Part shown: one piece after another, positions 42,004-49,502 of the stretch
Layout: every line of letters begins with the position of its first letter
Position numbering within the stretch: the first letter of the stretch is position 1
Assembly (NCBI RefSeq): GCF_008107635.1
Contig: NZ_SDGZ01000013.1
Span: 97,457-161,456, forward strand
Direction: 5' to 3'
DNA: 64,000 bases
DNA from: Weissella muntiaci
GTDB taxonomy: Bacteria > Bacillota > Bacilli > Lactobacillales > Lactobacillaceae
The notes under the pieces: model-generated
What the model saw: the letters and a program-made list of their open reading frames with translations, nothing else
Told to the model about the DNA's origin: nothing
Database searches by the model: none
Translations under genes and position numbers: made by a program

Positions 42004-42480
42004 TTAATGCACTATGCTGCCTGAGTAATTTGCTGCGATTAAACTGAAATGCTTAATCATCAATTCTGGTAGGTCCTTCAAGTCGACAATTTCTAACTCA
42101 AATACGTAGTTATCCGTCCCACTCTTCTCTCCAGCAATGGAAAGATGTAGCGGGATAACTTTTGAGTTGTCGTCTGTCCAAAAACCGGCGCTTGTCATAC
42201 CATCTTCAAACGGTTTAATCGTGGGCCAAAAATTTTGCGGATCGAACCTATAATTTTTAGGTGGATGAACCGTATACATAACTGCACATGGCTTATCTAC
42301 GCTAAAGGGAATGAATGTTTCTTGATTTCCCATGTAGACCCACGCTTCTGCTGCGCCAATATCTCGGATAACTTTAACCATTGCTGACTTTAAGTTGACG
42401 TTCTTAATTCGATCGTTAGAATTAATCGCTTGTCCAACAGACGGTTTGCCTTTATGGGGTAACTCAGCTCTTAGTTTCAT
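42004..42480 (-). CDS. RusA-like Holliday-junction resolvase
   Basis: A 158-residue endonuclease-type protein from the ATG at 42480 (MKLRAELPHKGKPSV), chosen since GAGG precedes it and a longer frame would cover the upstream gene. The family signature reads RFDPQNFWPTIKPFEDGMTSAGFWTDDNSK. In RusA the matching DPDN motif has a second acidic metal ligand that is Gln here, so activity is uncertain. It would resolve recombination intermediates before packaging. Confidence 0.75.
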   Translation of the reverse strand: MKLRAELPHKGKPSVGQAINSNDRIKNVNLKSAMVKVIRDIGAAEAWVYMGNQETFIPFSVDKPCAVMYTVHPPKNYRFDPQNFWPTIKPFEDGMTSAGFWTDDNSKVIPLHLSIAGEKSGTDNYVFELEIVDLKDLPELMIKHFSLIAANYSGSIVH

Positions 42481-42691
42481 CGTTTGAACCTCGTTGAATA
42501 AGTTGTATTCTGCGCAGTGCATCTGAAAGTGCGCCCTGCTTTTTGTCACTTTGCCCTTGCTCGATCCAAGCAGGAAACTCCATTGAGTAAATTGAATTAC
42601 GATAACTAAGTGCAGCTTTCTTGTTACTGAAATACCTAATGACTTGTTGCCTTCTGCCATTGATTACTTTGCGACTTTTAACTGCGTACAT
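42464..42691 (-). CDS. Small basic phage protein
   Basis: A 75-residue basic protein (MYAVKSRKVINGRRQQVIRYFSNKKAALSYRNSIY). Its stop overlaps the RusA-like start by 17 bases. Unknown; the basic content could suit nucleic acid binding. Confidence 0.6.
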   Translation of the reverse strand: MYAVKSRKVINGRRQQVIRYFSNKKAALSYRNSIYSMEFPAWIEQGQSDKKQGALSDALRRIQLIQRGSNDETKS

Positions 42692-42830
42692 AATCAGTCA
42701 CCATAGTCATTGAGACGTTTTTGAAACCAAACTTTTTATAAGATCGCACCATTTTTTCAGCCCATACCTTACCTAGGCACTTCTGGACTCTTTGCTTACC
42801 ATCTCCATTTGTATATTCCACTTGATACAT
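42678..42830 (-). CDS. Small phage protein (50 aa)
   Basis: Starts MYQVEYTNGDGKQRVQKCLG at the ATG at 42830; a longer frame from a TTG at 42863 is possible. It overlaps the next gene by 14 bases. Unknown function. Confidence 0.5.
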   Translation of the reverse strand: MYQVEYTNGDGKQRVQKCLGKVWAEKMVRSYKKFGFKNVSMTMVTDYVRS

Positions 42831-43065
42831 GTTCTTCTGCGCATCATCTGCCCTAAGTAACAATTAACTAGGTATGTCCACCCAACAAGAGAATGCTCTG
42901 CAAGTTTTCCGCCTCACATTACATTTTTCTAAACCACCTTTTAAACAAATAAGGAGAAGGTTGAAAATGTGAAATGATACATAGTGGTCTAATAGAGTCG
43001 TCTCAAGCTCTAAAACTCTCATTGGTAGTTAATTGCTACTTAGGACAGATGATGCTGCCCCTTTC

Positions 43066-43821
43066 TTATTCAGTTGATATTGTTGCTAACATTGCATTTT
43101 CTTCATTCAGCAACGTTTCTGCCGTTTTCTGTAAGTACGTAAAGTTTGCTGTACCATTTTTAGCCATTTTGTGAATCGCATTCATTAGTAATCCTGGCGA
43201 ACTCTGGTATTTGTTATATAAACGCTCCATAGTTTCTAATTGAACATTATTCAAGTTACCACCAAAAACTTCTTTGGCTTTTGCTATTACCGCATGATGG
43301 TCCGCTTCGCGCGCACGCTGATTGATTTGTTCATCATCATCACCGCCACCAATAATCTCAGTAATTTGTGAGTCAGTACTTAGTTCATTAGTAATTAGTT
43401 GGTTAGTACTTAGTAGGTCTCGATTTCCCGCAGCGGGTTTCCCGCTACGGGTTTCCCGTAACGGGGTTTCGCTTGCGGGTTTCCCGCTAGCTAAAATCGC
43501 GACTGGGCTATCTTCATCTTTTAAGAAATATCCTCTCGTGTCAGAGACATTATGAGAATAAATGACTCCGTTGGCACTATTCTCCTTGGTAGTCTTGAAA
43601 TACCCCTTTTCTCTGAGTTCCTTTATGCCACTCATAAATGATGCATATCCATCGACAGAATGCTTTGCAATTTCTTGTAAATGAATTTCCCAGTCTTCTG
43701 GTAAGTGCAAAAGGTACTGTAATATCCCACGCGCTTTCCATGTCAATGTAGCATCACGAATGATTTCATTGGCAACTACCGTATAGTTTTGCCTTAATTT
43801 CTTTCGTAATATCGCCATCAT
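43066..43821 (-). CDS. Replisome organizer / DnaD-like replication initiation protein
   Basis: A 251-residue protein. The N-terminal ~95 residues are a winged-helix initiator domain (VANEIIRDATLTWKARGILQYLLHLPEDWEIHLQEIA). A variable linker (about 105-160) is followed by a DnaD-like C-terminal domain (VIAKAKEVFGGNLNNVQLETMERLYNKY ... TANFTYLQKTAETLL). The linker DNA contains five GGTTTCCCG-type repeats, the usual position of a phage origin. It loads host helicase at that origin. Start is one of two adjacent ATGs behind GGGAG. Confidence 0.85.
   Translation of the reverse strand: MMAILRKKLRQNYTVVANEIIRDATLTWKARGILQYLLHLPEDWEIHLQEIAKHSVDGYASFMSGIKELREKGYFKTTKENSANGVIYSHNVSDTRGYFLKDEDSPVAILASGKPASETPLRETRSGKPAAGNRDLLSTNQLITNELSTDSQITEIIGGGDDDEQINQRAREADHHAVIAKAKEVFGGNLNNVQLETMERLYNKYQSSPGLLMNAIHKMAKNGTANFTYLQKTAETLLNEENAMLATISTE
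43422..43486. repeat. Iteron-like repeats inside the replisome-organizer gene (putative origin)
   Basis: Five copies of GRTTTCCCG or a one-mismatch variant begin at 43422, 43436, 43450, 43465 and 43478, with CGGG inverted partners between. They are GC-rich in an AT-rich gene. An AT-rich set of TTAGTACTTAGT repeats lies just beside (about 43375-43415). Phage origins often lie in this linker. Confidence 0.65.
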
Positions 43822-44549
43822 TGGCTCCCTTCATCTGATAGTGTTACTGGACGTTTACCATCCAATTCATCCATTCTTTGTTGCGTCATAATGCCTAAAC
43901 TCTTCAACGTCTCAGGTGGCAAAATTATCCCGACAACGTGATTAACTTCTGAAAATGTATCCCATCCCATGTCGTGAGCCTCGCCATGATGAATACGACA
44001 TAAAGCTATTAAGCGCTTATTCCGATGATCAACTAACCTTCTGTCATTCCCCATGCCGACTGTATCAACGTGATGCACATCTGCTGGTCGTCCACATAAG
44101 ACACAGGCACGGTGCTTCAAAGCCATATACATATATGCTTCTAAATAGTTCTGATCAACATAATCTATTCCACGATGTTCAAGAGGGATATTGTTCTCTA
44201 ATGCAAAGTCCAAAAGAAAATTAATGAACTTTCTTGCGGTCGTCACATCAGTTGAGGCGAAGCTAAAGTACCCACTTCCCTCTTCTTCCATAAACAAATA
44301 TTTAAGTCTATGTTTCATATCCCTTGCATCATCGCCAACCGACTTAGCTATATCGTTCATTAAGGCGTGGGCTTTCTTAATTTGCATCATGCTAACGTGT
44401 CGTTCATCTGGTATATGAAGAACTACTTGCGGTTGCTCCTGTGTAAGTTGCAACGACAAGTTCTTCAGGTCCTTTGAATTTTCAACGACAATAGTTACCT
44501 TGTTGCCTACGATTTTTACGGCATGACCGAAAATATCAAATTCTGACAT
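43818..44549 (-). CDS. Putative HNHc nuclease
   Basis: A 243-residue protein from the ATG at 44549 (MSEFDIFG) behind AAGAAGGAA. The N-terminal half is the phage-type domain (VLHIPDERHVSMMQIKKAHALMNDIA). The C-terminal half is an HNH-type site: ACVLCGRPADVHHVDTVGMGND ... LIALCRIHHGEAHDMG. These proteins lie beside recT and replication genes in Lactococcus/Lactobacillus phages and probably process recombination intermediates. Confidence 0.85.
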   Translation of the reverse strand: MSEFDIFGHAVKIVGNKVTIVVENSKDLKNLSLQLTQEQPQVVLHIPDERHVSMMQIKKAHALMNDIAKSVGDDARDMKHRLKYLFMEEEGSGYFSFASTDVTTARKFINFLLDFALENNIPLEHRGIDYVDQNYLEAYMYMALKHRACVLCGRPADVHHVDTVGMGNDRRLVDHRNKRLIALCRIHHGEAHDMGWDTFSEVNHVVGIILPPETLKSLGIMTQQRMDELDGKRPVTLSDEGSQ

Positions 44550-44551
44550 TA

Positions 44552-45499
44552 TTATTCCTTCTTGTCGGTAATTCGATCCCAACTAAGCAACTTATATTCT
44601 GCAAAACCATTGTCGGCCATTACTTGCTTCCAACGGTCCTTCTCTTCTACACTTTCAAAGTCCAGCTCAATTTTTGCCCGATAGGTTGCATATTCACTTG
44701 TTACATCTGAAATATCGCTTGTAACGGCTCCTGTCGTCTTCAACAGTTTTTCTGGTGTCTTCGGTGCTACTTCCTCCGTTTCGTTCTCTTGCGCCGACTC
44801 TGCCGCTTGTTTGGCTATATACGCCTGTCGATCCCGCTCTTTTTGAACGTCTGATTGCATAACCAGCAGAATATTAGCAAAACTCTCTCCGTTATCCAGC
44901 ATCCGAATGTATGCACTGTCTGGAATATTATTACTAAATGCAAAATTTGCGATGGCTGATACATCCTTCTCACGTTCAGCTTGTCGCTCTAACTCCTTAT
45001 CAACCTCAAATTGGATACTTTCAACAAGCACTTTCTTTGGTTTGAAATCCTTGTTGAAGTTTATGTTTTTAGCCCAATCTTCAATTGACTCCGTAAATAT
45101 ACGTTCATCAATCTGGGTATCAGTAACAGCCTCATGAATTAGGTCTCTTACCACTTGTACACGTTGAACTTGCTCTGCGTGCTCTTGAACTTTAATACCT
45201 TCGTCAATGGTGTTTTTTACATCCGATAAAGCTGACGTTGCTTGTTTTACCCAGTTCTCAAATGTTTTTAGTGGCTCGTTATAAGCCCGCTTTACATCTT
45301 TCCGTTGGGTATCAATTTCATTCAACACCTTGTTAATCTCGGCTCTGGTACTTCTTGCAGCTGTTAAATTGTTGCTATCGACTGCAAAGTCTTGATACTT
45401 CAAGACCAAATCGTTAACGTACTGTTCAAATTTTTGCTTTTGTGGAATATTGATTGTTGCCGCTTGGTAATCAACATTGATCATCTCTACATTTTCCAT
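44552..45499 (-). CDS. DUF1351-type phage protein
   Basis: A 315-residue, highly helical protein (NNLTAARSTRAEINKVLNEIDTQRKDVKRAYNEPLKTFENWV; long central coil; C-terminal alpha/beta domain KIELDFESVEEKDRWKQVM). It is the usual neighbour of recT in Gram-positive phages. A helper for recombination is inferred from linkage. Confidence 0.8.
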   Translation of the reverse strand: MENVEMINVDYQAATINIPQKQKFEQYVNDLVLKYQDFAVDSNNLTAARSTRAEINKVLNEIDTQRKDVKRAYNEPLKTFENWVKQATSALSDVKNTIDEGIKVQEHAEQVQRVQVVRDLIHEAVTDTQIDERIFTESIEDWAKNINFNKDFKPKKVLVESIQFEVDKELERQAEREKDVSAIANFAFSNNIPDSAYIRMLDNGESFANILLVMQSDVQKERDRQAYIAKQAAESAQENETEEVAPKTPEKLLKTTGAVTSDISDVTSEYATYRAKIELDFESVEEKDRWKQVMADNGFAEYKLLSWDRITDKKE

Positions 45500-45500
45500 T

Positions 45501-46265
45501 TTAGAAAGCCCCCATATCTAATCGTTCCGCTGACGGTGCGTTAAGTGGCTCATCCTTATCAGCAGGTGGTTCGACATTATCGCTAGATTGATGTACCGTT
45601 GATTGCTTCTCTTCCAGCGCGGCCGTTCTTTGTGCGATATACTCATCCTTGTTAAAGTTTGCGATCTCTTCTGATGTTGGCTTGTTATCAGGAGTAATAT
45701 CACGTCTCTCTTGATTAGCTGGATATTCTTCCTCGCCGTAAGTTCCTGAAAATTCATCAGGGAATGCCATACGAAGCGCTTGGCTCTCAGCGACTTTAGT
45801 TAACATAGTTGCCGGCTTTTTGCTCCACATTGAATTTGGCTTGTCGCCTTTCATTTGTACATATTCGTCATACCGAACTGAAACATACACAGGAACATCA
45901 ATTTCTTTTAGCGATACTTTCGACCAAGCTCCAACCAAAGTTTTCTCTTTTGGATAGAAACCTCCCTCAAGTTCTTCAATCTCGCCATCTTCACTTTGAA
46001 CGATCACGCCCACTTGTATGCCATTGAAACTAGAATTTTTAAATGCTCGTTTCCGATAGAAATCACGGGATACAACAATTTGTGCCGGTGCACTTCCGTA
46101 CTTTACAAAGTAAACTTCCCTAGTAAAAGGGTTCATGTTTTGATTTCGTACAATAGCAAGTAAGGATGCGATTTCTTCATTGCTTGCGTTAGTTCCACCA
46201 GGTAACAAAGCCTTAATAGTTTCTGCTGTTAAATTTTTAGGATTATAGATATCCAATTCAGTCAT
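45501..46265 (-). CDS. bet: Phage recombination protein Bet/RecT
   Basis: A 254-residue single-strand annealing protein. Core motifs: ASLLAIVRNQNMNPFTREVYFVKYG, IVVSRDFYRKRAF, VGAWSKVSLKEIDVPVYVSVRYDEY and MLTKVAESQALRMAFPDEFSGTYGEEE. The C-terminal ~70 residues are acidic and low-complexity. It anneals DNA strands in phage recombination together with the HNH protein. Confidence 0.92.
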   Translation of the reverse strand: MTELDIYNPKNLTAETIKALLPGGTNASNEEIASLLAIVRNQNMNPFTREVYFVKYGSAPAQIVVSRDFYRKRAFKNSSFNGIQVGVIVQSEDGEIEELEGGFYPKEKTLVGAWSKVSLKEIDVPVYVSVRYDEYVQMKGDKPNSMWSKKPATMLTKVAESQALRMAFPDEFSGTYGEEEYPANQERRDITPDNKPTSEEIANFNKDEYIAQRTAALEEKQSTVHQSSDNVEPPADKDEPLNAPSAERLDMGAF

Positions 46266-46563
46266 TTGTGTTTACCTCTTCCCAATCTTTTTGAATTTCT
46301 TCCAAAAGTTCTTTAGCTGTGAAAATATCATTCTTACCTCGTCGATACAGCATGGCTTCTTGGTACATACCGAGCTTCTCGTAATGTTGCTCTGCATACA
46401 TATCGACTTCTGTTAATTGACTGAAATTCAGTTGTATATAGCGACTTGGTACTTGCGGGTCCTGATACACATTCTCAGCGCCAAATGCAATCTCATGGTC
46501 TTGCCAATCAACGTCAAAAACTTTTGGTTCGTCTGGATCAATCATGCTATTAGGTACTGACAT
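46258..46563 (-). CDS. Phage hypothetical protein
   Basis: A 101-residue acidic protein (DEPKVFDVDWQDHEIAFGAENVYQDPQ ... ELLEEIQKDWEEVNTND), overlapping recT by 8 bases. Not recognised. Confidence 0.6.
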   Translation of the reverse strand: MSVPNSMIDPDEPKVFDVDWQDHEIAFGAENVYQDPQVPSRYIQLNFSQLTEVDMYAEQHYEKLGMYQEAMLYRRGKNDIFTAKELLEEIQKDWEEVNTND

Positions 46564-46564
46564 T

Positions 46565-46903
46565 TCAGACCTCTTTCTTGCTTGATAAAATTAATTGACG
46601 TTCTTCATCTGTTGAATGCGCCTTGTTTAAAAAATCTTCCAATTCATCTTCAGTAAAATGACGTTGAAGTTCCGACTTTGGATTTTCATACAAGTTATCT
46701 AGTACAAATGCTGATGAGTGCTTGTCCCAGAGAAAATTTAAATCGTCAATCCCTATTGCTGTTCTCCAAGGTACAATAAGCTCATATTTTGTCGCTAATA
46801 ACTCATCTACTTGAGATGACATAGCGTCAATTTCAGCTAATGACATCCCTGATATCCGCTTAATAAGTTCTTCCTTAGCTTGCTGTGCAGTTTTTTGAGA
46901 CAT
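46565..46903 (-). CDS. Phage hypothetical protein
   Basis: A 112-residue mainly helical protein (KEELIKRISGMSLAEIDAMSSQVDELL). One base from its downstream partner. Not recognised. Confidence 0.6.
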   Translation of the reverse strand: MSQKTAQQAKEELIKRISGMSLAEIDAMSSQVDELLATKYELIVPWRTAIGIDDLNFLWDKHSSAFVLDNLYENPKSELQRHFTEDELEDFLNKAHSTDEERQLILSSKKEV

Positions 46904-46929
46904 AATTTATTCTCTTTTCTATACGTGCA

Positions 46930-46964
46930 AATCCACTCTTCATGCTAAAATTGAAGAGTAGATT
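46930..46964 (-). repeat. Strong hairpin in the early operon leader
   Basis: AATCTACTCTTCA pairs with TGAAGAGTGGATT (minus strand, one G-U pair) over a 9-base loop. No T-run follows. It may be an mRNA processing or attenuation element between two early genes. Confidence 0.5.
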
Positions 46965-46975
46965 TCGGTTCTGTG

Positions 46976-47146
46976 TTATTTACGTTGCGCATTAGTGGTT
47001 GCAGCCGCTAGTGCGTTTTTTTGTGTTTTACGAAATTGTTTGAAACGATCAATGAAATCATCAGTAATCGCTACCAACACCATCCAAGCAAAAAATCCAC
47101 CTATGATGATCGCTGTACCGATAAACCCTTGTAATGAAAGTGGCAT
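46976..47146 (-). CDS. Small phage membrane protein (56 aa)
   Basis: MPLSLQGFIGTAIIIGG begins one membrane segment (to about residue 26) followed by a basic helical tail (FIDRFKQFRKTQKN). AGGAGG lies upstream. Unknown function. Confidence 0.6.
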   Translation of the reverse strand: MPLSLQGFIGTAIIIGGFFAWMVLVAITDDFIDRFKQFRKTQKNALAAATTNAQRK

Positions 47147-47163
47147 TTCTTTGTCCTCCTATA

Positions 47164-47487
47164 TCAAATTTCAGCAGCATGATCAGCAATAAATTTTTGA
47201 ACCTTCCTACCGTGGTATAACAGTTGCCCACCCCTTTGTCCTTTAGGAATTGTTAGACCAGGTTCAGCTCGTACTCGTTCACCCCAATAATATTCAAAGT
47301 CCGCACCGCTCATGCCACCCAGGTAATTTTCAACCAAAGAACGCTTTCCAGCTGTCGAAGCGTAAATTTGTACAAATTCGTCATAATGTTCAAGTTTTGC
47401 TTCGACTACTTCTATAAGTTGATTAACGACTTCATTGCCTAAAGCACTTAATAGACTGTCTGGCAATGTTATTGAAGCCTCAGCCAT
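47164..47487 (-). CDS. Phage protein, DUF771-like
   Basis: A 107-residue protein from an early position next to the cro-like gene. WGERVRAEPGLTIPKGQRGGQLLYHGRKVQKFI near the C-terminus resembles a short helix-turn-helix family of early phage regulators. A DNA-binding role is likely but not certain. Confidence 0.6.
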   Translation of the reverse strand: MAEASITLPDSLLSALGNEVVNQLIEVVEAKLEHYDEFVQIYASTAGKRSLVENYLGGMSGADFEYYWGERVRAEPGLTIPKGQRGGQLLYHGRKVQKFIADHAAEI

Positions 47488-47500
47488 TTTCTAGTCCTCC

Positions 47501-47728
47501 TTATACATTAAATAGTTCACGCATGACTCTGATTTTCTTTTCAGCAGCCGGACCTTTAGTTCTTCCCGCTAATAAGTTGCTAATATCAGCACTAGAAGTA
47601 TTTGTATTAGTCTTTTCTGAAACAAAATCTGCTAACTCTGAATTAGACATGTTTCGCAACTCACGCATCGCTGAAATTTTGCGACTCAAGTCAGCGGTTT
47701 TAAATTCTAAGATTGCTTTGTCTGTCAT
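47501..47728 (-). CDS. Cro-like phage regulator
   Basis: A 75-residue helical protein (ISAMRELRNMSNSELADFVSEKTNTNTSSADISNLLAGRTKGPAAEKKI) with a helix-turn-helix layout, first in the minus-strand operon opposite the repressor. It would compete with the repressor for the operators at 47775-47962. Confidence 0.7.
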   Translation of the reverse strand: MTDKAILEFKTADLSRKISAMRELRNMSNSELADFVSEKTNTNTSSADISNLLAGRTKGPAAEKKIRVMRELFNV

Positions 47729-47765
47729 ATTTACACCATCCTTCCTACTTTTTTACCAAATTTAT

Positions 47766-47794
47766 TTGACAGTCAGGAAACTTCCTAATATAAT
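47766..47794 (+). promoter_or_regulatory. Consensus promoter toward the repressor, with operator inside
   Basis: TTGACA (47766-47771), 17-bp spacer, TATAAT (47789-47794): a perfect sigma-70 promoter. The palindromic operator AGGAAACTTCCT (47775-47786) lies in the spacer. Transcription would start near 47801 and pass through a 19-codon frame to the repressor at 47990. Confidence 0.8.
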
Positions 47795-47819
47795 GACAGT
47801 ATTAAAGGAACTAACAAGC

Positions 47820-47879
47820 ATGTACTTGATTTGCAAGCTGTGGCGCAGCTTAACAATCGCTTTCGTACATCCTTTTTAG
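47820..47879 (+). CDS. Possible 19-aa leader peptide
   Basis: MYLICKLWRSLTIAFVHPF follows AAAGGAACTAACAAGC, a fair ribosome site, and starts about 20 bases after the predicted transcription start. It could be translated from the repressor mRNA. Too short to be sure. Confidence 0.3.
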   Translation: MYLICKLWRSLTIAFVHPF

Positions 47880-47913
47880 CAACAAATTTATCAAATAACT
47901 TTGCTATACGACT

Positions 47914-47942
47914 ATATTAACATGAAACTTCCTACTAATCAA
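47914..47942 (-). promoter_or_regulatory. Early promoter toward the cro-like gene, with operator inside
   Basis: On the minus strand TTGATT (47937-47942), 17-bp spacer and TAATAT (47914-47919). Operator ATGAAACTTCCT (47922-47933) lies in the spacer. This promoter faces the plus-strand promoter at 47766-47794; the two transcripts would overlap by about 105 bases. Confidence 0.75.
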
Positions 47943-47950
47943 TACAAAAT

Positions 47951-47962
47951 AAGAAACTTCTT
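47951..47962. promoter_or_regulatory. Third operator, perfect palindrome
   Basis: AAGAAACTTCTT: AAGAA and TTCTT around AC. Same pattern as the other two operators (consensus ARGAA-AC-TTCYT). It lies between the early promoter and the repressor start. Confidence 0.7.
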
Positions 47963-47989
47963 GCTAAAAGTCGTGGAAATGGAAATTTT

Positions 47990-48349
47990 ATGACTACTCT
48001 TTATGAACGAACGAAAAATGTGGCCAAAGAAAAGAAGATATCATTAAAGCAATTGGCCTTGTCATCAGGGTTAAATGAGAATGCTATTTACGACTGGCAA
48101 AAATCCACCCCTAAAGTTGATAATCTTAAAAAGGTCGCAGATACACTCAACGTTTCCGTGGATTACCTATTAGGAGATACTGATGAAAAAGAAAAAAACA
48201 TCGTCACTGTAACTAAAAAAACAACTGACGCTGAATTAGACAGATTACTGGATAGCACCGAATCATACGATGGTAAAGAATTGAACGATCAGGATAGAAA
48301 AACGATGAAAGACCTCATCAAGGCGTACGTACGAAACAAGCCAGAATGA
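47990..48349 (+). CDS. CI-like phage repressor
   Basis: A 119-residue XRE-family repressor. Residues 1-65 form the helix-turn-helix (ISLKQLALSSGLNENAIYDWQKSTPKVDNLKKVADTLNVSVDYLLGDT). The short C-terminus is not a LexA-like self-cleaving domain, which fits control by the ImmA-type protease in the next gene, 11 bases downstream. It should keep the early promoter silent through the three operators. Confidence 0.88.
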   Translation: MTTLYERTKNVAKEKKISLKQLALSSGLNENAIYDWQKSTPKVDNLKKVADTLNVSVDYLLGDTDEKEKNIVTVTKKTTDAELDRLLDSTESYDGKELNDQDRKTMKDLIKAYVRNKPE

Positions 48350-48360
48350 GGTAATTAACT

Positions 48361-48804
48361 ATGAGATTTGAAATTATTGCTGAGAGTTATGGTGTCCTTC
48401 TTCTTTGGGTTCCAAGTTATGCGCCGTTTAATTCAAAAGGTAAGTACAACCCTGACATTATTGCCGATGTTCGCTACCCAAATGGAACTATATTTATAAA
48501 AGATAATTTGAATGAAGAAGCCACGCTTAAAGTTCTACTCCATGAATTAGGACATGAAATAGATGGCATTCCCCTTACCAATCTAAGTGCGCCTCAACAA
48601 CATCTTTCCAATGAAGCCCTTGCTAATCGTTATATGGTACATAACAAAGCAAAGGAATGGTTAACAGGTTTTGAAGGTAACTACCCCGTCCCCATTGACG
48701 TAACTATATTTTTAAAATGGTCACAACTTTCTATGGAATTTTACGAGATTGCGAATAGAGAAATAACAGAATTAATCACTCCCCACCGTGGGAGTTTAAT
48801 TTAA
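48361..48804 (+). CDS. ImmA/IrrE-type metallopeptidase
   Basis: A 147-residue zinc protease with LLHELGHEIDG (HExxH) near residue 60. ImmA-type enzymes cleave the neighbouring short repressor after DNA damage or other signals and so induce the element. It is co-transcribed with the repressor gene. Confidence 0.88.
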   Translation: MRFEIIAESYGVLLLWVPSYAPFNSKGKYNPDIIADVRYPNGTIFIKDNLNEEATLKVLLHELGHEIDGIPLTNLSAPQQHLSNEALANRYMVHNKAKEWLTGFEGNYPVPIDVTIFLKWSQLSMEFYEIANREITELITPHRGSLI

Positions 48805-48950
48805 CACTTCAAAGTGAAATGTATAACTTTATGAATGTCGTAGTTTAAAATCTAAAATGATTAATATTACGAGCCTTTCTTATTTATACAAGACAAGTTT
48901 TTAACAACAATTAAAACAACTAGTTATTAGCGTAACAATAGGAGTTGCCT

Positions 48951-49193
48951 ATGTTTATTTGGACTATTAATTGCAGTTGGATTTCATTTGCCATAGCTGA
49001 TATTTTCGGCATAATCTCCTTCTTTAGTTCTAGTTTTTCGGATAACCTAAGTCCTAATTTAACTACTATTACCCTAATGGGGCTTTTTCTAATTTTGGGG
49101 ATTTTCTTTTCTTTGTTAAGGATTTTCCAGCTTAGACTTGACATTCAGCTGAACCAATATAAAAGCGTAAATTACATTTATAAAAAGAAATAG
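48951..49193 (+). CDS. Prophage membrane protein of the lysogeny module
   Basis: An 80-residue protein from the ATG at 48951 (MFIWTINCSW) behind AATAGGAG. Two membrane segments (about 5-30 and 40-62) and a basic tail ending YIYKKK. Its position, expressed in the lysogen, makes superinfection exclusion possible. Confidence 0.65.
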   Translation: MFIWTINCSWISFAIADIFGIISFFSSSFSDNLSPNLTTITLMGLFLILGIFFSLLRIFQLRLDIQLNQYKSVNYIYKKK

Positions 49194-49203
49194 TGTTTTT
49201 TAC

Positions 49204-49232
49204 TACGTGCAATAATGATCCACGTTAAAAGC
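49204..49232 (+). repeat. 29-bp element shared with the host flank (copy 2)
   Basis: Matches 6407-6435 at 26 of 29 positions: same 5-bp stem (ACGTG/CACGT) and TTAAAAGC tail. It lies 15 bases before the small hydrophobic peptide gene. Confidence 0.6.
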
Positions 49233-49246
49233 TTCGGAGTGTAATT

Positions 49247-49348
49247 GTGAGAGTATTCTGGGTGTTATTCAATTTGTTACTGATAGCATTAACCGGTGGC
49301 TTCTGGTTATTGGTATTAATCGTTTGGTACTTATTACGTTCAAAATAA
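49247..49348 (+). CDS. Small hydrophobic peptide (33 aa), possible type I toxin
   Basis: GTG start behind TTCGGAG, then MRVFWVLFNLL..., one membrane helix containing LTGGFWLLVLIVWYLL and a basic end RSK. Size and shape resemble membrane-acting peptides of type I toxin-antitoxin pairs. A promoter on the opposite strand and a minus-strand terminator at its 3' end fit such a unit. It could also be a plain phage membrane peptide. Confidence 0.55.
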   Translation: MRVFWVLFNLLLIALTGGFWLLVLIVWYLLRSK

Positions 49349-49430
49349 AAAACCACATCCCCTCGCCTGGAAGCATAAGGATGTGGTTAGAGCTTTGAAC
49401 CTCGCACATCTAAAGACAAACTCGATTCTG
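49345..49430 (-). ncRNA. Candidate antisense RNA facing the small hydrophobic peptide
   Basis: An extended -10 promoter on the minus strand (TGATATACT; -10 at 49437-49442, TTTAAA 17 bp away at 49460-49465) would start near 49430. A strong stem AACCACATCC/GGATGTGGTT (49351-49360 with 49379-49388) followed by TTTTTTATTTT ends it at about 49345, just at the peptide stop codon. No coding frame. Confidence 0.5.
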
Positions 49431-49502
49431 TTTATTAGTATATCAGACCTGAGTATGTCTTTAAACTACTCAATTTTTTAATAGGAAGGTTAGGTTTAAG
49501 CT

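Noticed and set aside
42995..43016. Minus-strand GTTTTAGAGC, as at the start of type II-A CRISPR repeats
   Set aside because: Only about 11 bases match, there is a single copy, and no cas genes or spacers are nearby. Chance or distant similarity; a solitary anti-CRISPR repeat mimic cannot be supported.
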